From JAJEAO01 sp963667635 (GTDB lineage: Bacteria; Acidobacteriota; Vicinamibacteria; Marinacidobacterales; Marinacidobacteraceae): 64,000 nt of DNA. Numbering within the stretch: the first letter of the stretch is position 1; every line of letters begins with the position of its first letter. The stretch covers positions 2,852,001 to 2,916,000 of the forward strand of contig OZ246946.1 of the NCBI GenBank assembly GCA_965232015.1, written 5' to 3'. The notes beneath the pieces were generated by a model. The model was given only the letters and a program-made list of their open reading frames with translations. It had not been told where the DNA came from and searched no databases. Position numbers and translations under genes: made by a program. This document shows, piece after piece, positions 42,214 through 50,766 of the stretch.

Positions 42214-43149
42214 CTACCGGCCCGCGAGGGCGGCGGCGCATGGGGCTTCGGCGTCGGGGACGGGGGATTCCTCGAGGACGGTGCAGGCGTCCTCGAGCGC
42301 GGGGCGGGCGAAGCCGGAGAGCGCTTCGCCCTCCTCGACCCGCTTCGCCCAGCCGCGAACCGCCTCGAGGAAGTGGAGGAGCGCTTCCCGTTCGCCGAAG
42401 CGGTGGAGGGCGCGACCGAGCCGGTAGCGAACCTCGGGATGCGCGGGGTCCTGCTCGAGCGCGAGGCGGTAGGACTCGATGGCGCGGCGGACCTCGCCGG
42501 CGTCGTCGAACGCCACTCCGGTGCGGAGGTGGGTGTCGGCGCGCGATGCCCGGCGGTCGGATTCCGCCTGCTGTTCCGAGGCGACCGTCCCCGGGTCTTC
42601 GGAGAGGAGCGCCACGAGATCCTCGCGTCCCCGGGACCGGGCGAGGCTGAGAGCGGTCTCGCCGTTGGTGGCGGCGTTGGTCGGGTCGGCGCCGGCGGCG
42701 AGCAGGAGGCGAGCGGCTTCGAGGTGTCCCCGCTCGACGGCGCTCAGCAGCGGCGTCGCTCCCCACCGGGCGGTCGCGTTGACTTCGGCCCCGGCATCGA
42801 GCAGGAGCTGCATCGTCCCGACGTGGTTCCCGAGCGCGGCGCGATGGAGCGGCGTGATCCCGTTCTGCGCCCCGTCCCCGACATCGGCGCCCCGTTCGAG
42901 CAGCCAGGTCACGAACTCGTCACGGCCGAGCACGGCCGCCACGTGGAGCGCGGTCATCCCGTTGGGGGCCTTGGCGTCCACGTCGAGGCCCGCGTCGAAC
43001 CCGGTCCGCATGGCCTCGAAGTCCCCGTCGCGAACGGCGTTCAGGACGGTTTCGAGCGCTGGATCGAGCCGCGGCGGCTGGGCTGCGGCGGGTCCCGAGA
43101 AGATCAGGACGAGGGGGGCGGTGACGGCGAGGCGGCGAAGCGGGGTCAC
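42214..43149 (-). CDS. Exported ankyrin-repeat protein with C-terminal TPR segment
   Basis: Starting at GTG 43149 gives 311 residues with a signal peptide (LAVTAPLVLIFSGPAAAQ, residues 6-23). Four ankyrin repeats follow (about 30-165), for example NGMTALHVAAVLGRDEFVTWLLERGADV, NGITPLHRAALGN and WGATPLLSAVERGHLEAARLLLAAGAD, given here in parts. A TPR-like helical hairpin sits at about 205-245 (AIESYRLALEQDPAHPEVRYRLGRAL). Both are protein-binding scaffolds; no enzyme domain is present. The upstream in-frame sequence is repeat DNA and not coding. Confidence 0.85.
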   Translation of the reverse strand: MTPLRRLAVTAPLVLIFSGPAAAQPPRLDPALETVLNAVRDGDFEAMRTGFDAGLDVDAKAPNGMTALHVAAVLGRDEFVTWLLERGADVGDGAQNGITPLHRAALGNHVGTMQLLLDAGAEVNATARWGATPLLSAVERGHLEAARLLLAAGADPTNAATNGETALSLARSRGREDLVALLSEDPGTVASEQQAESDRRASRADTHLRTGVAFDDAGEVRRAIESYRLALEQDPAHPEVRYRLGRALHRFGEREALLHFLEAVRGWAKRVEEGEALSGFARPALEDACTVLEESPVPDAEAPCAAALAGR

Positions 43150-43199
43150 GTCGCAAACCGTATCCGGTGTAGGAATGCCAGGCCGGCCCGACCATGCCC

Positions 43200-43302
43200 G
43201 GGCCCGCCCCCACCGGGAGAACTGGCCCGGAGAACTGCCGCCGGCCAGGGCCACATGGAATTGCCGGACTGGAGTCCGGCGCGCCGGCGCCGGCGACTGG
43301 CG
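43200..43302. repeat. Dispersed palindromic repeat interrupted by the IS element
   Basis: Modules of the mosaic repeat family occur here: a GGGCCC-type module with CCCCCACCGGGAGAACTGGC (about 43206-43230) and the core GGACTGGAGTCCGGCGCGCC (43266-43285) followed by GGCGCCGGCGACTGGCG. The repeat runs straight into the AATT at 43303 that flanks the insertion element. Its continuation is found on the far side of the element at 44808. Confidence 0.9.
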
Positions 43303-43306
43303 AATT

Positions 43307-44803
43307 CAGTCTGTGGAAAAAGTCCGAAGGTCTTTGGGGTCGGGGATCGTGAGGGGTTCTACAATTTGTAGGCATGGCGATGGGCAAGCGCCGTGTGGAA
43401 CGGCCAGGGAAGTTGTGGATTGCGACGACGGACATCGCGAGAGGTCCGGGCTGTGCGTTTTACCGGGGGCTGAACCAGGTTTTGGATGAGGCGGGGTTCG
43501 ACGACCACGCGCAGGATGTCTGTCGCGAGTTCTACGCGTCGGGGAGAGGCCGGCCGAGCATGCCGCCGGAGAGCTACTTCCGTCTGCTGATGGTGGGGTA
43601 TTTCGAGGGCATCCCGTCGGAGCGTGGGATCGCCTGGCAGCTGGGGGACTCGCTGAGTCTGAAGGAGTTCGTGGGGCTGGGGCCGACGGATCGGGGGTGG
43701 GACCACTCGACGCTGTCGAAGGCGCGGAAGCGGATCTCGTTGGAGGCGCACGAGGAGGTGTTCACGTGGGTTCTGAGACGGCTGCGGGAGTCGAAGTTGC
43801 TGCGGGGGCGGAAGCTGGGGGTGGACGGGACGACGCTGCGGGCGAACGCGGCGCTGCGGGCGATCCGGCGCCGGGACAGCGGGGAGGCGTATCGGGAGTT
43901 TCTGCGCCGGCTGGCGCGGGAGTCGGGGATCGAGACGCCGACGCTGGCGGATCTGAAGCGGGTGGACCGGAAGCGGAGGAGGAAGAAGAAGACCGGATGG
44001 AACCGGGAATGGACGCAGCCGGTGGATCCGGACGCGCGGATCGGGAAGATGAAGAGCGGGGAGACGCGGATGCTGCACAAGGTGGAGCATGCGGTGGACT
44101 TGGAGACCGGTGCGATGGCGGCGGTGGTGGTTCAGCCGGGAGACCAGGGGGACACGAAGACGCTGGAGACGACGGTGGAGGAGATGGAGGCGCGGCTGGA
44201 GGACGCGGAGGTGGAGCGGGGAAAGGTGCGGGTGGTGGTGTGCGACAAGGGGTATCACTCCGACGAGACGATGGTGGGGCTGAAGCGGAAGGGGCTGCGG
44301 TCGTATGTGGCGGAGCCGCAGCGGGGGCGGCGGAAGTGGGCGGGGAAGGAGGAGGAGAAGAAAGCGGTGTATCTGAACCGGCGTCGGATCCGGCGGTCCT
44401 GCGCGAAGGGGTGGCTTGCGCGGCGAGGGGAGGTGGTGGAGCGTTCGTTCGCGCACTGCTACGAGACCGGCGGGCTGCGGCGGCTGTATCTGCGGGGGCG
44501 GGAGAACATCGGCAAACGACTCCAGATCCACGCTGCGGCGTTCAATCTGGGGCTGCTGATGCGGACGCGGTATGGGGTCGGGACGCCGAGAACGCTGCAG
44601 CGGTATCGGCGCCTGGCGCGGATGTCGCATTTTGAGCGCCTGAGACGCCTTCAGAGCCGTTTCCGGGCCCTCTGGAGGCTGCGGGGCGTCCTCGGGACGC
44701 GATTTCGGCTTGCTCGGCTTCCGGCGTCGTCACATTTCATGCCGCGCCAGGTGCCATACCAGCATCTCCACTCCTGGCCAAAAGGGCTTTTGTCCACAGC
44801 CTG
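43307..44803 (+). mobile_element. Insertion sequence (IS1182/IS5-like) with 19-bp inverted ends and AATT duplication
   Basis: The element starts CAGTCTGTGGAAAAAGTCC (43307-43325) and ends, in reverse complement, CAGGCTGTGGACAAAAGCC (44803-44785); 15 of 19 positions match. The four-base AATT occurs on both sides (43303-43306 and 44804-44807), consistent with a target duplication. The flanks join to form a sequence that exists uninterrupted at about 44905-44940, with the same AATT at 44925-44928. This gives an internal empty-site reference and fixes the boundaries. Length is 1497 bp, with a single transposase gene. Confidence 0.88.
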
Positions 44804-44804
44804 A
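43374..44804 (+). CDS. DDE transposase of the IS element
   Basis: This 476-residue transposase resembles the IS1182/IS5 superfamily. An N-terminal DUF772-like region (RPSMPPESYFRLLMVGYFEG, about 61-80) is followed by the DDE catalytic part: first Asp in KLGVDGTTLRANA (about 160), second in VVCDKGYHSDETM (about 285), and Glu in RGEVVERSFAHCYETGGL (about 360). The reading frame looks undamaged, so it may be active. The stop TGA at 44802-44804 uses the first A of the duplicated AATT as its last base, so the stop codon is completed by the target DNA. Confidence 0.92.
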   Translation: MAMGKRRVERPGKLWIATTDIARGPGCAFYRGLNQVLDEAGFDDHAQDVCREFYASGRGRPSMPPESYFRLLMVGYFEGIPSERGIAWQLGDSLSLKEFVGLGPTDRGWDHSTLSKARKRISLEAHEEVFTWVLRRLRESKLLRGRKLGVDGTTLRANAALRAIRRRDSGEAYREFLRRLARESGIETPTLADLKRVDRKRRRKKKTGWNREWTQPVDPDARIGKMKSGETRMLHKVEHAVDLETGAMAAVVVQPGDQGDTKTLETTVEEMEARLEDAEVERGKVRVVVCDKGYHSDETMVGLKRKGLRSYVAEPQRGRRKWAGKEEEKKAVYLNRRRIRRSCAKGWLARRGEVVERSFAHCYETGGLRRLYLRGRENIGKRLQIHAAAFNLGLLMRTRYGVGTPRTLQRYRRLARMSHFERLRRLQSRFRALWRLRGVLGTRFRLARLPASSHFMPRQVPYQHLHSWPKGLLSTA

Positions 44805-44807
44805 ATT

Positions 44808-45078
44808 GCCGGACTGGAGTTCGGCGCTCCACGACGCCGGTCGAGTACGTCTCTCGGTGCCGGACTGGAGTCCGGCGCGCCGGCAAGGGACTGGAGTCCG
44901 GCGCGCCGGCGCCGGCGACTGGCGAATTGCCGGACTGGAGTCCGGCGCGCCGGCAGCCCGACAGGGCACTGGAGTCCGGCGCTCCGGCAGCTCGCTTGGG
45001 AATTGCCGGTCTGGAGTCCGGCGCGCCGGCAAGGGACTGGACTCCGGCGCTCCACGGCGCCGGCGCCGGCCGGTAGAA
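44808..45078. repeat. Mosaic cluster of seven palindromic repeat cores
   Basis: Seven copies of a GGACTGGAGTCCGGCGCGCCGGC-type core (parts: GGACTGGAGTCC and CGGCGCGCCGGC) start near 44811, 44861, 44889, 44932, 44964, 45010 and 45036. Each core folds as CCGGAC-TGGA-GTCCGG followed by the palindrome GCCGGCGCGCCGGC. Spacer pieces are shared with other clusters: GTCTCTCGGTGCCGG with the 67-bp array, TCGCTTGGGAATTGCCGG with 24505-24522. The cluster fills the 285-base gap between the transposase and the next gene. Confidence 0.92.
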
Positions 45079-45089
45079 TCGGATTCCCC

Positions 45090-45716
45090 ATGAACCGGCG
45101 GCCGAAACCGATGCGCGGACGACGGGAGTTCCTCCGCACCGGGGGCGCCGCGGCCGCCGCCGTGGCTGGCGCGGGCGTCGCGCCGGCGGTGGGCGCCCCG
45201 CAGGCCGGGAGCGAGCGGCGGCTCGACCTGCCGGTGCTGAACGCGGTCGCGGAGGTGGTGCTGCCCCCCGAGATCGGGGACGACGGCATCCGGAACGCGC
45301 TCCGCGACTTCGTCCGCTGGCTCGACGGGTTCGAGCCGGTCGCCGAGCTTCCGCACCCCTACCTGTCCTCGAACGAGGTCCAGTACGGCCCAGCGGACCC
45401 GGCGCCACTGTGGGGATCTCAGCTCCGGGCGCTCGACCTCCTCGCCACCAGGCGTCACGGCCGGGGGTTCGCGGCGATCGAGCCCGAGACCCGGCGGACG
45501 ATCCTCGAGGCCGACCTCGCCGGGCACGCGGCGGACGGACGCCTCCCCCGCCCGGCGGCGGCGAGCCACGTGGCCATCGGGCTGCTCGCCCGCTTCTACG
45601 CCCGGGGCGCGGCGGCGGACCTCGCCTACGGGGCGCGGATCGGCGCCCAGGCGTGCCGGGACATCCCCTCGGGCGCCGAAGCGCCGGTCCTGCTCGAGAC
45701 CGGAGGCGACCGGTAA
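45090..45716 (+). CDS. Gluconate 2-dehydrogenase subunit 3-like protein with Tat signal
   Basis: This 208-residue protein begins with a twin-arginine type signal (RGRREFLRTGGAAAAAVAG, residues 9-27). The mature part (LPVLNAVAEVVLPPEIGDDGI, then a helical body) matches the small gluconate 2-dehydrogenase subunit 3 family. Such subunits help fold or export the large flavin subunit of membrane-bound GMC dehydrogenases. The partner is the next gene: its ATG overlaps this stop by one base (TAATG). Repeat DNA lies immediately upstream, up to 12 bases before the ATG, with no obvious ribosome site. Confidence 0.88.
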   Translation: MNRRPKPMRGRREFLRTGGAAAAAVAGAGVAPAVGAPQAGSERRLDLPVLNAVAEVVLPPEIGDDGIRNALRDFVRWLDGFEPVAELPHPYLSSNEVQYGPADPAPLWGSQLRALDLLATRRHGRGFAAIEPETRRTILEADLAGHAADGRLPRPAAASHVAIGLLARFYARGAAADLAYGARIGAQACRDIPSGAEAPVLLETGGDR

Positions 45717-47314
45717 TGGCGATCCAGCAGAGCATCGAGGCGGATGTCGTCATCCTCGGCGCCGGGATCAGCGCCGCGATGGTGGCGGAACGGATCGCGG
45801 AGGACACCGAAGCCTCCATCGCGGTCGTCGAGGCGGGGAACCGGATCTTCGACTTCGAGAACCGCTATGACACCCGCCGCCGGTTCCTCGACTACGGCGA
45901 AAACCCCTACCAGGGCGACCACATCCTCGGGCAGGACTGCGAGAACATCCAGTCCCGCTCGATGTGCGTCGGCGGACTCGCCATGCACTGGGGCGGGACG
46001 ACGCCCCGCTACTCGCCCGAGGACTTCCGGGTGCGAAGCCGGTTCGGCGTGGGCCGCGACTGGCCGATCTCCTACGACGACCTCGATCCGTTCTATTTCG
46101 AAGCCGAAGAGCGGCTCGGAGTCGGGGGCGAACAGGGCCCGCCGGAGTACGACCCGCGATCCCGTCCCTATCCGCTGGATCCATTGCCGGTCTCGTGGAA
46201 CCTGCAAGCGGCGAAGGAATGGGCGGAGAAGTCGGGGATCCCCTACTGGCGGAACCCGGTGGCCAAGCTGTCGCGCCCCTATCGCGGCCGCAACCAGTGC
46301 GTTCGCTGCGACACCTGCTCGATCTGCCCCACCGGCGCCAAGTACAGCCCCGACTTCACGTTCCAGCGTCTTCTCGATGAGGGACGGATCACCCTCCACG
46401 ACCGCACGCTGGTCCGCCGGCTCCTCCCCCGCGATGGATCGGACGACATCGAGGAAGCGGTCGCGATCCACCGGGACCGGCCGGATCAGGAAATCCGGAT
46501 CCGGGCGCGGCACTTCGTGGTCGCCGCCGGCTACGCGTGGTCGTCCCACCTGCTGCTGCTGAGCGCCGGGGGGCGCTTCCCCGACGGCATCGCCAACCGG
46601 TCGGGGACGGTGGGGCGGTTCATGACCGGCCACCGGTGGGTGAACGCGTTCGTCTCGGTGCCGATGCGGCTCTATCCGGGGGTGTACCGCTCGGACAGCC
46701 TGCTCTCGAAGCGGTTCCAGCACGCGGACGCCGACGCCCAGCCCGACGGGAAGTACATCCGCCACGATCTGCGGATCTGGGAGTCGGACTTCGGCAAGCG
46801 GGCGCGTCTGCGCGACGAAGACGGGGGGCTGCTCCTCGGAGCCGAGGTGATGGACGACTGGCGGGCCCGGATCGAGACCGGCTCGCTTCGGATGCGCGGC
46901 TACTACGACGTGATCCCGTCGCGCGAGAGCGCGCTCACGCTGGAGCCGTCGAAGAAGAACGCCTGGGGTGACCCGCTGCCGCGGATCGACTATGCGGACG
47001 ATCCGGTCTCGACCGAGCTGCGCGGCTACACCGAGGCGAAGATCGAGGAGCGGTTCCGCGAGATCCTCCGGGCCGGAGGCGGCGAGATCCTGAACATCAG
47101 CTACGCCTCCGACTATGACCATCCCGGCGGCGGTTGCCGCATGGGAGACGACCCGGCGAACAGCGTGGTGGACGCATGGGGGCGCGCCCACGACCACCCG
47201 AACCTGTGGGTCGCCGGCGCCCCGACGATCGTCTCCTCGGGATGCAACAACGGCACCCTCACGTTCGCCGCGCTCTCGCTACGGACGGCGTCGCGGCTCG
47301 CGAACGAAATCTGA
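45716..47314 (+). CDS. GMC-family FAD-dependent oxidoreductase
   Basis: This 532-residue flavoprotein starts in the TAATG overlap with the subunit 3 gene. The FAD-binding fold is at residues 7-40 (DVVILGAGISAAMVAERIAE, ending VVEAG). GMC motifs follow: GGLAMHWGGTTPRY (about 88-101) and the C-terminal HPGGGCRMGDDP (about 469-480) and VAGAPTIVSSGCNNGTLTFAAL. A ferredoxin-like cysteine group, CVRCDTCSICPTGAKY (about 200-215), is typical of the sorbitol/gluconate/2-keto-sugar dehydrogenase branch. It would oxidise a sugar or alcohol in the periplasm after Tat export with its partner, passing electrons onward. The cytochrome subunit is not nearby. Confidence 0.9.
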   Translation: MAIQQSIEADVVILGAGISAAMVAERIAEDTEASIAVVEAGNRIFDFENRYDTRRRFLDYGENPYQGDHILGQDCENIQSRSMCVGGLAMHWGGTTPRYSPEDFRVRSRFGVGRDWPISYDDLDPFYFEAEERLGVGGEQGPPEYDPRSRPYPLDPLPVSWNLQAAKEWAEKSGIPYWRNPVAKLSRPYRGRNQCVRCDTCSICPTGAKYSPDFTFQRLLDEGRITLHDRTLVRRLLPRDGSDDIEEAVAIHRDRPDQEIRIRARHFVVAAGYAWSSHLLLLSAGGRFPDGIANRSGTVGRFMTGHRWVNAFVSVPMRLYPGVYRSDSLLSKRFQHADADAQPDGKYIRHDLRIWESDFGKRARLRDEDGGLLLGAEVMDDWRARIETGSLRMRGYYDVIPSRESALTLEPSKKNAWGDPLPRIDYADDPVSTELRGYTEAKIEERFREILRAGGGEILNISYASDYDHPGGGCRMGDDPANSVVDAWGRAHDHPNLWVAGAPTIVSSGCNNGTLTFAALSLRTASRLANEI

Positions 47315-47372
47315 GCCCGGGCGTCGAACCCGGGAAACGGCCCGCCCGACGCGGGGAAAGGGGCTCTCCCTC

Positions 47373-48635
47373 ATGCCTACGATGACGTTCGGGGGCGCGC
47401 TGCGATGCGCGCTCCTCCTCGCCCTCGCCGGGGCGCCTGCCTGCGGCGGGCCCGGAAACGGAACCTCGACGACGCGAAACGGCGACGCCGGAGTCTCCGT
47501 GATCACGGCCGACCGGGTGCTCGACGGCGCCGGACGGGTGCTCGAAGGCCATGGGGTCGTGGTGCGCGACGGCCGGATCGCCGCCGTCGCCCCGAACGCC
47601 GAGCTCCCCGCGGCCGGCCGCCGGTTGGAGTTTCCGGGGGGCACGATCCTGCCCGGCCTGATCGACACCCATGTCCACCTGACGTGGCACTTCGGCCCGG
47701 ACGGCAGGTTGGCCCGGGGCGCGCCCCCGGATGCGACCGCGCTCTACGGGCTCGAGAACGGGCTGAAGATGCTGCGAGCCGGGTTCACCACGGTGCAGAG
47801 CCTCGGCAGCCGCCTCGACGGCCCGATCCGGGACACGATCAACCGGGGCACCGTGCCGGGCCCGCGGATCCTGACCTCGATGGGGCAGTTGTCGGCCTCC
47901 ACCGGCGGGCCCGACGACCTCATCGCGGCCGTGGACGAACTCGCCCTCGCCGGCGCCGACGCGATCAAGATCTTCGCCTCCGAGAGCATCCGGGTGGGTG
48001 GAGGCCCGACCCTGTCGCAGGAAGCCCTCGACGCCGCCTGCGGCCGAGCCCGCGACCACGGACTACGCACGCTGGTCCACGCGCACGGACCGGAGAGCGC
48101 GACGCGGGCCTCCCGCGCCGGCTGCACGACGATCGAACACGGGGCGCTCCTCGACCAGGAAACGCTCGACCTGCTCGCTGCGAACGGCACGTACTACGAC
48201 CCGAACACGGATCTGATCTTCGCCAACTACTTCGAGAACAAGGACCGGTACCTCGGGATCGGGAACTACACCGAAGAGGGCTTCGCGGCTATGGAGACCG
48301 GGCGGGTCCGGGCGATGGAGACGTTTCGGATGGCCCTCGCTACCGAAGGGCTCAAGATCGTGTTCGGAACCGACGCGGTGGCGGGCGCCCACGGACAAAA
48401 CGCCCTCGAGGCGGTGGCGCGGGCCGAACAGGGCGGACAGGACAAGGTCGCCGTGATCACCGGAATGACGTCGCTCGCCGCGGAGTCGCTCGGCCTCGGC
48501 GACGAAATCGGCACGCTCGCCGAAGGCTACGCCGCCGATGTGATCGTGGTGCAGGGAAACCCGGCCGAATCGCTCGCCCCCCTCTTCCAGGTCCGCCTGG
48601 TGATGCGTGACGGCCGCGTTCATCACTCGGAGTAG
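47373..48635 (+). CDS. Secreted amidohydrolase (imidazolonepropionase/prolidase-like)
   Basis: This 420-residue protein starts with an export sequence (LRCALLLALAGAPACGG) that ends in a possible lipoprotein cysteine. The metal-dependent amidohydrolase fold follows: GTILPGLIDTHVHLTWH (HxH metal site, about 92-94), a Lys in ADAIKIFASES (about 197), VHAHGPES (about 233), the fourth histidine in TTIEHGALLD (about 252) and Asp in VFGTDAVAGAHG (about 331). The family hydrolyses cyclic amides or dipeptides; exported Acidobacteriota members are usually linked to peptide use. The substrate is not known. It lies 59 bases after the GMC gene. Confidence 0.9.
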   Translation: MPTMTFGGALRCALLLALAGAPACGGPGNGTSTTRNGDAGVSVITADRVLDGAGRVLEGHGVVVRDGRIAAVAPNAELPAAGRRLEFPGGTILPGLIDTHVHLTWHFGPDGRLARGAPPDATALYGLENGLKMLRAGFTTVQSLGSRLDGPIRDTINRGTVPGPRILTSMGQLSASTGGPDDLIAAVDELALAGADAIKIFASESIRVGGGPTLSQEALDAACGRARDHGLRTLVHAHGPESATRASRAGCTTIEHGALLDQETLDLLAANGTYYDPNTDLIFANYFENKDRYLGIGNYTEEGFAAMETGRVRAMETFRMALATEGLKIVFGTDAVAGAHGQNALEAVARAEQGGQDKVAVITGMTSLAAESLGLGDEIGTLAEGYAADVIVVQGNPAESLAPLFQVRLVMRDGRVHHSE

Positions 48636-48649
48636 GTCCAGCGAGCACC

Positions 48650-50764
48650 GTGGCTCGGCCGGCGTCGCACGGACGCGACGCCGCGCTCCGCCTGCTGCGT
48701 CAGTCGCTCCAGGTTCCGGGCGCCGCCTTTCGCGCCGGACAGTGGGAGGCGATTGATGCGCTGGTGAACCGGCGTTCCCGGCTGCTCGTCGTGGAGCGGA
48801 CGGGGTGGGGCAAGAGCACGGTCTATTTCATCGCGACCCGGTTGCTGCGCGACGCCGGACGCGGTCCGACGCTGATCGTGTCGCCGCTTCTGGCGCTCAT
48901 GCGGAACCAGATCGAGGGGGCGAAGCGGCTCGGCGTCCGCGCCATCACGATCAACTCGACGAACACCGTTGAGTGGCCGGATCTGATGCGCCAGGTGCGC
49001 TCCAACAACGCGGATGTCCTCCTCGTCTCTCCCGAACGCCTGGCGAACGAGAAGTTCATGGAGGAGGTGTTGCTGCCCGTCGCCACGAACCTGGGCCTCC
49101 TCGTGGTGGACGAGGCGCACTGCATTTCGGACTGGGGCCACGACTTTCGGCCCGACTACCGCCGGCTGAACGAGATCATCCGGCGGGTCCCCCGAACCCT
49201 TCCGATCCTCGGGACCACCGCGACCGCAAACGACCGCGTCGTCGCCGATGCCGGCGAACAACTCGGAGCGCTTCGGGTCCAGCGCGGCCCGACGATGCGG
49301 AAGACGCTGGAGCTCCAGACGCTGCGCCTCCCGGCGCCGTCCGATCGGCTGGCGTGGCTGGCCGAGCACCTCGGGGATCTCCCTGGCACCGGGGTCATCT
49401 ACGTTCTCACCAAGCGGGACGCGGAACAGGTCTCCGCCTGGCTGAATCGCAAGGGCTTTCTTGTGAGGCCGTACTACTCGGGCAAGACCCACCCGAAGTT
49501 CGACAGCAGCGACGACTACCGCAGACGCCTCGAACTCGCGCTGGACCGCAACGAGGTCAAGGCGCTGGTCGCCACCTCGGCGCTCGGCATGGGCTACGAC
49601 AAGCCGGATCTGGGCTTCGTCATCCACTACCAGGCGCCTGGTTCGATCATCGCCTACTACCAGCAGGTCGGACGCGCGGGACGAGGCATCTCCCGAGCGG
49701 TGGGACTCATGATGTCGGGCGCCGAGGACGGTCAGATCCACGACTACTTCCGCCGGACCGCGTTCCCCCGGGAGGAGTGGGTGCGGAAGGTGCTCGAGGA
49801 GCTCGAAGACGAAGACGGTCTGTCGGTGCCCCAGCTCTCGCAGCGGCTGAACCTGCGCTACGGACAGATCCAGCACGTGCTCAAGGTTCTGGCGGTGGAC
49901 AACCCGGCGCCGGTCATCAAGCAGGGAACGAAGTGGATGCGGACGCCGACGCCGTGGCGGCCGGACCGGGAGCGCATCGAACGTCTCCACCGCCAGCGCG
50001 AAGTCGAGTGGGCCGAGGTGCAGGCATACGTGCGCGAGGAAGGCTGCCTGATGGAGTTCCTCGCCCGGTCGCTGGACGATCCCGAACCGGCGCCTTGCGG
50101 CCAGTGCCAGGGGTGCATCGGGCGCCCGGTCGTCGCGATCTCGGTGTCGAGGCCGATCGACCTCGAGGCGCGCCGCTTCCTCCGGCAATCCGAAATGCCC
50201 TTCGAGTGCCTGAAGCAGTTCGCCACCGGCGCCTTCCCCGAGTACGGCTTCCGGGGAAACATCAGGGTGGACTGGCGCGCGGAGGAGGGTCGGGTGCTGT
50301 CGCGCTGGCGGGACGCGGCGTGGGGACGGATCGTCGCCGACGGCAAGGCGGCCGGGCATTTCGGGGACGATCTGGTGGCGGCTGCCGCAGAAATGGTCCG
50401 GGAACGCTGGAGACCGGATCCGGCGCCGCGCTGGGTGACCGCCGTGCCTTCGCTCGTGCGACCGCACCTCGTTCCGGACTTCGCGGCGCGTCTGGCGAAA
50501 CAGCTCCACCTCCCCTTCCGGGCGGTCGTGGTGAAGGTCAGGGCGAACGAGCCGCAGAGGCTGCAGCAGAACAAATTCCACCAGTGCCGGAATCTGGACG
50601 GCGTGTTCGACGTGCACGGGCCGATTCCGAAAGGGCCGGCGCTGCTCGTGGATGACGTGGTGGACTCGCGCTGGACCCTCACCGTGATCGCGGTCCTGCT
50701 TCGGAAAGCGGGAAGCGGCCCGATTTACCCGCTCGCCCTGGCGACGGCCAATCCGGGAGGCTGA
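48650..50764 (+). CDS. RecQ-type helicase fused to a phosphoribosyltransferase domain
   Basis: This 704-residue protein starts at GTG 48650. It has a RecQ-like helicase core: Walker A at about 49 (TGWGKST), DEAH box at about 152 (VVDEAHCISDWGHDFRPDY), and motif VI QQVGRAGRG at about 345. A winged-helix-like part and a cysteine group (CGQCQGC, about 485) follow. The C-terminal 150 residues look like a PRTase (ComF-like), with the PRPP-binding ALLVDDVVDSRWTLT near 665. The next gene, two bases downstream, is DprA-like. PRTase plus DprA is the make-up of the ShosTA phage-defence toxin-antitoxin, and RecQ fusions have been predicted as conflict systems. Function here is inference. Confidence 0.88.
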   Translation: MARPASHGRDAALRLLRQSLQVPGAAFRAGQWEAIDALVNRRSRLLVVERTGWGKSTVYFIATRLLRDAGRGPTLIVSPLLALMRNQIEGAKRLGVRAITINSTNTVEWPDLMRQVRSNNADVLLVSPERLANEKFMEEVLLPVATNLGLLVVDEAHCISDWGHDFRPDYRRLNEIIRRVPRTLPILGTTATANDRVVADAGEQLGALRVQRGPTMRKTLELQTLRLPAPSDRLAWLAEHLGDLPGTGVIYVLTKRDAEQVSAWLNRKGFLVRPYYSGKTHPKFDSSDDYRRRLELALDRNEVKALVATSALGMGYDKPDLGFVIHYQAPGSIIAYYQQVGRAGRGISRAVGLMMSGAEDGQIHDYFRRTAFPREEWVRKVLEELEDEDGLSVPQLSQRLNLRYGQIQHVLKVLAVDNPAPVIKQGTKWMRTPTPWRPDRERIERLHRQREVEWAEVQAYVREEGCLMEFLARSLDDPEPAPCGQCQGCIGRPVVAISVSRPIDLEARRFLRQSEMPFECLKQFATGAFPEYGFRGNIRVDWRAEEGRVLSRWRDAAWGRIVADGKAAGHFGDDLVAAAAEMVRERWRPDPAPRWVTAVPSLVRPHLVPDFAARLAKQLHLPFRAVVVKVRANEPQRLQQNKFHQCRNLDGVFDVHGPIPKGPALLVDDVVDSRWTLTVIAVLLRKAGSGPIYPLALATANPGG

Positions 50765-50766
50765 GC

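Noticed and set aside
43374..44804. RAYT-type transposase responsible for the palindromic repeats
   Set aside because: The protein is a DDE transposase of IS1182/IS5 type and has no HUH motif; it uses a repeat as a target instead of mobilising it.
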